In this document: positions 58,583 through 64,000 of the stretch, piece after piece
How positions within the stretch are numbered: the stretch's first letter is position 1
Layout: every line of letters begins with the position of its first letter
From: Phragmitibacter sp965284365
GTDB taxonomy: Bacteria > Verrucomicrobiota > Verrucomicrobiia > Verrucomicrobiales > Verrucomicrobiaceae
Assembly (NCBI GenBank): GCA_965284365.1
Contig: OZ260079.1
Span: forward strand, 1,612,001-1,676,000
Direction: 5' to 3'
Length of the DNA: 64,000 nt
The notes under the pieces: generated by a model
Told to the model about the DNA's origin: nothing
Database searches by the model: none
Seen by the model: the letters and a program-made list of their open reading frames with translations, nothing else
Translations under genes and position numbers: made by a program

Positions 58583-61339
58583 TCAATGAAAGACGGCCTG
58601 TTTCAGGTTGTGATCCAGGGAAGACAGCACGTCCTTGTCATAGATTTTTTCATCCGCCTTGTTCCGGAGATAGATGGCATCGAGCGCGATGCCTTTCTCC
58701 GTACTGATGCGGGCGTGGCTGACGTTGATGCCGAGTTGGCCGATGGCCATGAACACATCATGGAGGAGGCCCAGGCGGTCGAGAGCCTGCAGTTCCACCA
58801 CCGTGTAATCGGGGCTGACATCGTTGTTGATGTGGACCCGCTGCGGCACTTCTTCGGCGATAGTCTCGTAGCCTTTGTGCGGCTTCCGGTTTTGTTCGAT
58901 TGCGGAGCGGAAGCTGATCTTGCCGTCCATGAACGATTGTTCGATCAACTTCTGAACGGCTGCCTTGGTGCGGTCGTTGGACACGGGGGTGAAGTCCACG
59001 CGACAAACGCGGAAGACATCCACCACCACGTCATCCGAGCGCTGGTAGAAGTCCGCGCTTAGAATGTTGATGTTGTGGGAAGCGAGGGCACCGGAGACGC
59101 GAGCCAGCAACAGATGGCGGTCCCATCCGACGACGAGAAGTTCACTGGAACCCTGGTCCGGATGGTCCACCCAGGTGAGGCATGGCATAAGGGCCGTGGC
59201 GGTGTCTTCTTCTGCCAGACGACGGAAGAACTCTCGCAGAGACTTGATATGGAACGCCACCGTTTCAGCATCGCGGAAGTTGAAGTAACTCCGCGGCATG
59301 TTCTGAAGGTGGGCCGTGATTTCGCTACCGTAGGTAGAGTCCAAGCGACGACGCACATCGGTTTCCAATTCAGCCAGCGGAGCCGTGATGCTGCGGACGA
59401 AGTCGGAAGGATCGTTAAGATAAAGAACGGTGTTCCGGTAGAGGTGGAGGAGCAGGCTTTCCTTCCAGGAGTTCCAGCTTTTTTCACTGGTGCCCTTGGA
59501 GTCGGCACACGTCATGATCATGAGGGCATCCAGATACTGCTTGTTCCGGATGATGGAGGCAAACTCCTCAATGATCTTGGGATCCTCGATGTTTTTCGTG
59601 GTAGCCACCCGATAGAGGCTCAGGTGGTGATCCACCAGGAACATGAGAAGCCGACGGCGCGCGCCGGTGATCTGAAGCCGACGGCAGACACGGTTGGCGA
59701 GATCGGCACTGGCATCCGAATGGGTGGCAGTGTTCAGCGCGCGGCCTGTGTCATGCAAGAGCAGGGCAAGATAGAGAATGCCAGGCTCCTGCATCTCGCG
59801 GAAGAGCTTTTGGTAAAACTCCAGACCGGGCTCGGGGGCACCGGCCAGTTCGTCCAGCTTATCGATGGTACGAAGCGTGTGCTCGTCCGCCGTGTACCGG
59901 TGGAAGAACTCATGCTGCACCAGACAATTCAAGGCACCGAACTCGGGGATAAAGCGGCCCAGAAACCCGACGCGGTGCATCTGGCGTAAGACACGGGCAA
60001 CATCGCCTTTATGACTTAGAATCGCCTCGAAGCTTTCTCGAACCTGTTTGTTGTAGCGGAAGACACGGTTCACCAGTGCGAAGCTGTTTTGCACAAGGTG
60101 GAACAACTCCGGGCTGAGGCGAAGGTGGCGCTGCTGCGTGTGCACAAAGAGCCGCATGAGGCGATGCGGGTCTTCTTTGAAGATGTCATCGTGCTCCGCG
60201 TAGAGGCGCTCGTTCTTGCTGTAGAAGCCATCGAACTCTTCACGCTTCTTCGGCTGCGAGCGGAGAAGACGGGCCACGAGGCCGGGCTTCTCTTCTTCCA
60301 CCGCTTGCAGATGGTAGCGGTCCATCAGCTCGTTCGAGCGGTGGAGCAAGTTGCTGCTATGGCGATAATAGTCCCGCATGAAGGCCTCGATGCGGTTGAG
60401 GATCTTCTTGTGGCGGTAATTCAGGTTTGTGGCGACGATGCCCTGGAGCCGGAGGGTGAGAAGATCGTTCTCACGCTTTTCGATGTAGTGAAGCTCCGTG
60501 CGGACTCGGAGGATAAAGTCGTAAGCTCGCTCCATGTCCCGCAAGGAGGTCTCCGGGAAGATGCCCTTCTTCACGATGTCCTTGAGATTGACGGTGCGGT
60601 GCTTCGCGTAAGTCATCCACAAGGCGTTGTGATAATCGCGCAGGCCGCCACAGCCGCTTTTGACATTGGGCTCCTGCACCGAAGGCGTGTCCTCGAACTT
60701 GGCGTGGCGATCCGCGAGATCCTGCTGACGCATGCGGAGGAATTCCGTCTCGCGCCCGTTCATGCACTCCTTGTCGAAGCGCGCTTTCAAATCATTAAAG
60801 GGAGCTTCGCTGCCTGCGACAAGACGGGCCTCGATGAGGGCTGTCTTTACGTAGTTATCAGCATTGGCGAGCTTGAAACTTTCGCCAACGGGACGGGTGG
60901 AGGAATCGCCCACCTTGAAGCCAATGTCCCACAGCATGGTGACGAACTGGGATACCATGTCGCAGACCTCTGCCGGAGCCTGCAAGCTCTTGCCCGCCAA
61001 AAGGAAGAGCAGGTCCACATCGCTCTGCGGATTCATCTGGCGTCGGCCGTAACCGCCGGTAGCGACAAGGCTGATGGGTAGATCCCGCAACTGCCCATCT
61101 TCATCGGCCAGCATTTCGGCCCAAAGATGTTCCAAAGCCAGATCGATGACGTCGGAGCGGGACTGGCAGATCTCCACCCCGCCGCCACCGCCTCGATGCA
61201 TGATATGCAACCGAGCTTCCTCAACTTTCCGATAGCGCTTGAAAGCGCGCAGCATCTCCGCGCGGCTACGCGGCTTCCCGTCCGGCGGAGCGAGTGCCGC
61301 ACGCGCGCGGGCTGGGAGCCGCTTGACGATTTCTGCCAT
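58583..61339 (-). CDS. glnD: bifunctional [protein-PII] uridylyltransferase / UMP-removing enzyme
   Basis: 918 residues. N-terminal nucleotidyltransferase domain with VATGGYGRRQMNPQSDVDLL (two Asp of the active site), an uncharacterised helical part, an HD domain (LALLLHDTGRA, MFLVDHHLS) that would remove UMP, and two ACT domains at the C-terminus (LLVVGWDRHLLLARVSGALASHN; VVELQALDRLGLLHDVFMAI) that sense glutamine. The enzyme adds UMP to PII at low nitrogen and removes it at high nitrogen. No PII gene is in the window. It lies 74 bases after apt on the same strand, and the HMA protein gene follows. Confidence 0.93.
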   Translation of the reverse strand: MAEIVKRLPARARAALAPPDGKPRSRAEMLRAFKRYRKVEEARLHIMHRGGGGGVEICQSRSDVIDLALEHLWAEMLADEDGQLRDLPISLVATGGYGRRQMNPQSDVDLLFLLAGKSLQAPAEVCDMVSQFVTMLWDIGFKVGDSSTRPVGESFKLANADNYVKTALIEARLVAGSEAPFNDLKARFDKECMNGRETEFLRMRQQDLADRHAKFEDTPSVQEPNVKSGCGGLRDYHNALWMTYAKHRTVNLKDIVKKGIFPETSLRDMERAYDFILRVRTELHYIEKRENDLLTLRLQGIVATNLNYRHKKILNRIEAFMRDYYRHSSNLLHRSNELMDRYHLQAVEEEKPGLVARLLRSQPKKREEFDGFYSKNERLYAEHDDIFKEDPHRLMRLFVHTQQRHLRLSPELFHLVQNSFALVNRVFRYNKQVRESFEAILSHKGDVARVLRQMHRVGFLGRFIPEFGALNCLVQHEFFHRYTADEHTLRTIDKLDELAGAPEPGLEFYQKLFREMQEPGILYLALLLHDTGRALNTATHSDASADLANRVCRRLQITGARRRLLMFLVDHHLSLYRVATTKNIEDPKIIEEFASIIRNKQYLDALMIMTCADSKGTSEKSWNSWKESLLLHLYRNTVLYLNDPSDFVRSITAPLAELETDVRRRLDSTYGSEITAHLQNMPRSYFNFRDAETVAFHIKSLREFFRRLAEEDTATALMPCLTWVDHPDQGSSELLVVGWDRHLLLARVSGALASHNINILSADFYQRSDDVVVDVFRVCRVDFTPVSNDRTKAAVQKLIEQSFMDGKISFRSAIEQNRKPHKGYETIAEEVPQRVHINNDVSPDYTVVELQALDRLGLLHDVFMAIGQLGINVSHARISTEKGIALDAIYLRNKADEKIYDKDVLSSLDHNLKQAVFH

Positions 61340-61413
61340 GGGATGGGATACGACAGCCGAGGAATGAATAAACGCTCCTCGCCAGCCTAGATAAGCGGAA
61401 GAGATGGGGAGGC

Positions 61414-61947
61414 CTAGAACGTGACGATGGAGCGGACGGGACCGAAAGGACCGACTTTGTCTTTGCCGTTCAGGAAGGCGAGTTCGATGAAGAAGACGGA
61501 GCCAATGATATTGGCTTCCATGCCTTTGAGAAGTTCCAGGGCCGCCGCAGCGGTGCCGCCGGTGGCGAGAAGGTCGTCGGCGAGGAGGACTTTTTCACCG
61601 GGTTTCACGGCGTCTTCATGGAGCTCGAGGGAGGAGGTGCCGTATTCCAAAGCATAGTCGACTTTGCGTGTGCGCCAAGGCAACTTGCCGCTCTTACGAG
61701 CAGGGATAAATCCGCAGCCGAGGCGCTGGGCGACAAGAGCGCCGAAGATAAAGCCGCGTGCATCGATACCCACCACTTTATCCGGCTTTTCGGCAAGCCA
61801 GGGTTCCGTCATGGCCTCGATCGCCAGAGCGAGCAGTTCCGGGTCTGACAGTACCGGGGTAATGTCTTTGAAAAGGATGCCGGCTTTCGGGAAGTCGGGA
61901 ACATCCCGGATGGCTTGACTCAGACGGAGAGCGGTATTGGGGTCCAT
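61414..61947 (-). CDS. apt: adenine phosphoribosyltransferase
   Basis: 177 residues. DVPDFPKAGILFKDITPVL and VVGIDARGFIFGALVA are typical Apt segments, and the PRPP-binding loop VLLADDLLATGGTAAAALEL is complete. It makes AMP from adenine and PRPP in purine salvage. The ATG at 61947 gives a normal-length protein; the open frame upstream is not family-like. It is the first of a leftward row apt-glnD-HMA protein, divergent from the ccsA-like gene. Confidence 0.95.
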   Translation of the reverse strand: MDPNTALRLSQAIRDVPDFPKAGILFKDITPVLSDPELLALAIEAMTEPWLAEKPDKVVGIDARGFIFGALVAQRLGCGFIPARKSGKLPWRTRKVDYALEYGTSSLELHEDAVKPGEKVLLADDLLATGGTAAAALELLKGMEANIIGSVFFIELAFLNGKDKVGPFGPVRSIVTF

Positions 61948-62076
61948 GAGATGATCGGTAAAACGGGTTTCGCAGCGTCCATGGTGCATGTGAGGTGCGT
62001 TTCTGGCAAGGGAAAGGCAGGCTGTCTTCTGAATTCGACATCCTCCATTCTGCTGTCACAATAGAACACCGACGAT

Positions 62077-62853
62077 ATGGCGCTGGACCGGCTATTGCTC
62101 CTGATTTCGACCATTGCCTTTTTGGCAGGGTTGCTCCATGCGATTGTGTCGATCAGGGCCGGATCGTGGAAGGAGAGCCGATGGCATATTTTGCCCATGG
62201 CTGCGGGTTTTCTCTGCCAATGCGGATTTCTTTATCTGCGGGGCAATCAGCATGGGCGGTGCCCGATCACGAACCTGTTCGAGGTCTTCATCTTCATCGG
62301 CTGGTGCATCGTGCTGCTGTATTTTCTGGTGGGCACGGCGTATCGGCTTTCTTTGTTGGGAGTGTTTACGGCTCCGCTGGTGGCGGTGCTGCAGACTATC
62401 GTTTTGCTTTCCCCGCTGGATACACCTACACCGGTGAAGCCGCCCAATTATTGGGGTGAGTTGCACGCATCCGTGGCTTTGATAGCGTATGCGGCGTTTG
62501 CCCTGGCATGTATTTCAGGGGTGATGTTTTTGATGCAGGACCGGCTGCTGAAGCGGCATAAGATCAATGCATTGTTCCATCAACTGCCGCCGATTCATCA
62601 GCTTTCCAAGGCGATCCAGCGGCTGATCTTCTGGGGGGTGCTGCTGCTGGGTTTTGCGATGGCGATCACCTTCAAGATCCCGCAGAAAACGGGGGATTTG
62701 AAGGTGGTGGTGTCCTGGGTGGTGCTAGGGCTTTATGCGGCGATCTATGCGGTGATGCTGTGGCGGGCGCTGACGGCCAAGCAAGTTGCGTGGCTGGCGG
62801 TGGTGGGATTCCTGGTGCCGTTTGTGTCGCTGTGGGTGGTGACGAAGGTTTAA
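62077..62853 (+). CDS. CcsA/HemX-family membrane protein
   Basis: 258 residues with about 8 membrane helices. The order and motifs (CPITNLFEVFIFIGWCIVLLYF, YWGELHASVALIAYAAFALACISGVMFLMQDRLLKRH, then WGVLLLGFAMAITF) fit the cytochrome c assembly CcsA / HemX (YpjD-like) group. CcsA handles haem in system II cytochrome c biogenesis; HemX-type members have less certain functions and cannot be separated here. It faces the small zinc-ribbon gene (16-base gap, convergent). Confidence 0.85.
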   Translation: MALDRLLLLISTIAFLAGLLHAIVSIRAGSWKESRWHILPMAAGFLCQCGFLYLRGNQHGRCPITNLFEVFIFIGWCIVLLYFLVGTAYRLSLLGVFTAPLVAVLQTIVLLSPLDTPTPVKPPNYWGELHASVALIAYAAFALACISGVMFLMQDRLLKRHKINALFHQLPPIHQLSKAIQRLIFWGVLLLGFAMAITFKIPQKTGDLKVVVSWVVLGLYAAIYAVMLWRALTAKQVAWLAVVGFLVPFVSLWVVTKV

Positions 62854-62868
62854 GTCTTAAGGACCTCA

Positions 62869-63198
62869 TTAAGGCACTCCGAAAGTTCTACATGGGCCAC
62901 AGTATTGAAAGGCCTGCGGAGGGTGCGTGGTCAAAAGGTAATGCTCTCCTCGGTAGCTGGAGCCGCACTTTGGGCATGTTCCTGCGGTATTGTGGATTGG
63001 ATTAATGGGCTTTCTTCCAAGGGCTTGAGCGTGTTTGGCTACTGGCTTGGCGGTGCCAGGGACAATTGGGATATCCGATGTCTCATGCACTCTCAGCTGT
63101 TGGGCTTGGGCTCGGCGGTGAATCTTGAGGTGAGCAATGCCAGTGATCGAGACCAGTACCAAAAGGCCGAGCCAGGTAAGTTTTAGGATTCGGCCCAT
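62869..63198 (-). CDS. membrane-anchored zinc-ribbon protein, unknown
   Basis: 109 residues from the ATG at 63198. An N-terminal helix (ILKLTWLGLLVLVSITGIAHL) anchors it, and the C-terminal part has CPKCGSSY and CGPC, so two Cys pairs of a zinc ribbon. The segment between is basic and Pro-rich. I know no family. An upstream start at 63300 would add a non-conserved-looking stretch. The spacer to rpoC (63199-63445) contains only the rpoC terminator. Confidence 0.65.
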   Translation of the reverse strand: MGRILKLTWLGLLVLVSITGIAHLKIHRRAQAQQLRVHETSDIPIVPGTAKPVAKHAQALGRKPINPIHNTAGTCPKCGSSYRGEHYLLTTHPPQAFQYCGPCRTFGVP

Positions 63199-63380
63199 GA
63201 TTGAGAGGTCAGATTCGGTTTGCTGATTCTGGTTTGATACTCTGAGGGCGATTTCGTTTATTCTATGGGTATCGGGTTTTGAATCGGGAGGTGGTAGCAC
63301 ATCTTGCCACCCGTAGGAGTTCAGTGACCCCGCCCTTGTTCACGGCCATATTCTGGAGCACGCGCCTCATCGTGAAACAC

Positions 63381-63410
63381 AAACGCCTTCCCGTTTCGGG
63401 GAAGGCGTTT
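63381..63410 (-). terminator. rho-independent terminator of rpoC
   Basis: A 12-bp perfect stem (AAACGCCTTCCC / GGGAAGGCGTTT) with a 6-base loop, followed on the minus strand by GTGTTT, 36 bases past the rpoC stop. Confidence 0.88.
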
Positions 63411-63445
63411 GGGGGTTGAATTGAATCTGAGGGATTTTGAGCGGC

Positions 63446-64000
63446 TTAGCCGACGGCTTCTTCGTCCGCAGCAGTGGAGTACACTGCTTTCTCGGTCTCG
63501 TTGACCGTGAAGCTGCGATTGGACAGGAATCCAGTGCCAGCAGGGATGAGGTGACCCATGATGACGTTTTCCTTGAAGCCGCGAAGCATGTCGTTCTTCG
63601 CCAGCGTCGCTGCTTCGGTAAGAACACGGGTGGTGTCCTGGAAGCTGGCGGCGGAGATGAAGCTGTCCGTTTCGAGGGAGGCCTTGGTGATGCCAAGGAG
63701 GACTGGGTCGGCTTCTGCAGCCTTACCACCTTCCTGGGTAACACGGGCGTTCTCGTTCTCGAATTCCTGACGGTCCACCTGATCTCCCCAGAGGAAGGAG
63801 GTGTCGTTCGGTTCGGTGACCTTCACCTTGCGAAGCATTTGGCGGATGATGATCTCGACATGCTTGTCGTTGATCTCCACGCCCTGAGCACGGTAGACTT
63901 CCTGCACCTCGTTAACAAGGTGCTCACGGAGGGCCTGAGGCCCAAGAATCTCCAGGATTTCATGCGGCACGACCGGTCCTTCGGTGAGCTGGTCACCCTT
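63446..64000 (-). CDS. rpoC: RNA polymerase beta' subunit, C-terminal part
   Basis: 185 codons of the C-terminus; the gene continues beyond the right edge. GDQLTEGPVVPHEILEILG, VNEVQEVYRAQGVEINDKHVEIIIRQML, then FISAASFQDTTRVLTEAAT and KENVIMGHLIPAGTGF are highly conserved in bacterial beta' subunits. It is part of the core RNA polymerase and is usually transcribed with rpoB. The gene is followed by a strong terminator. Confidence 0.96.
   Translation of the reverse strand, partial: KGDQLTEGPVVPHEILEILGPQALREHLVNEVQEVYRAQGVEINDKHVEIIIRQMLRKVKVTEPNDTSFLWGDQVDRQEFENENARVTQEGGKAAEADPVLLGITKASLETDSFISAASFQDTTRVLTEAATLAKNDMLRGFKENVIMGHLIPAGTGFLSNRSFTVNETEKAVYSTAADEEAVG

Noticed and set aside
1..64000. 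CRISPR arrays, prophage, insertion sequences, rRNA genes
   Set aside because: No spaced direct repeats, transposase, integrase, phage structural genes or rRNA sequence were seen on reading both strands.

Overview
The window looks like chromosomal DNA of a Verrucomicrobiota bacterium, most likely of the Verrucomicrobiaceae / Prosthecobacter type. This is inferred from gene families, not from a search. The pointers are two planctomycete-cytochrome/DUF1553 + DUF1501 pairs, secreted sulfatases, paired ThuA proteins, a DUF4159-MoxR-DUF58 row, and interspersed intergenic palindromes of the kind common in the PVC group. There are about 52 protein genes and one tRNA. I see no rRNA, CRISPR array, prophage or insertion sequence.

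Layout. 1-9300: secreted carbohydrate-related enzymes (DUF1553/DUF1501 pair, NDH-2-like dehydrogenase, sulfatase, tandem ThuA proteins, double SGNH esterase). 9300-15600: repeat-bearing spacers, a small His/Ser-rich secreted protein, a periplasmic rhodanese and a second DUF1501 + cytochrome/DUF1553 pair. 15860-24570: a one-piece MBL exonuclease-DNA ligase fusion, an SLC13 transporter, a beta-helix protein, ComEC and a TPR membrane protein. 24570-31100: an AT-rich spacer, tRNA-Gly(TCC) and a polysaccharide-export operon (secreted protein, outer-membrane barrel, tyrosine autokinase, short OPX protein, acyltransferase). 31090-36380: ActP/DUF485, a small lipoprotein, a KefB-like antiporter and a TSUP transporter. 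36430-42080: TPR-metalloprotease, DUF4159, MoxR and DUF58. 42200-45910: ECF sigma factor, a glycoside hydrolase-GT2 fusion and a MORN-like lipoprotein. 46100-51290: a large acidic membrane protein facing an ExbB/ExbD-type operon. 51460-64000: PabA/TrpG, TPR-AAA ATPase, second sulfatase, L28, a Gfo/Idh/MocA protein, an O-methyltransferase, a double-HMA protein, GlnD, Apt, a CcsA-like protein, a zinc-ribbon protein and the 3' end of rpoC.

Most notable points: (1) an ExbB/ExbD pair in which the membrane acid residues expected from E. coli are both amides (ExbD Asp->Asn, ExbB Glu->Gln), followed by a TonB-shaped protein and a zinc-ribbon protein; (2) fusion of the ligase-associated nuclease to an ATP-dependent DNA ligase; (3) a short OPX protein encoded with its own candidate outer-membrane beta-barrel; (4) a glycoside hydrolase fused to a GT2 glycosyltransferase; (5) several convergent genes that overlap at their 3' ends, one with its terminator inside the opposing gene; (6) an interspersed repeat present twice, both times between convergent genes.
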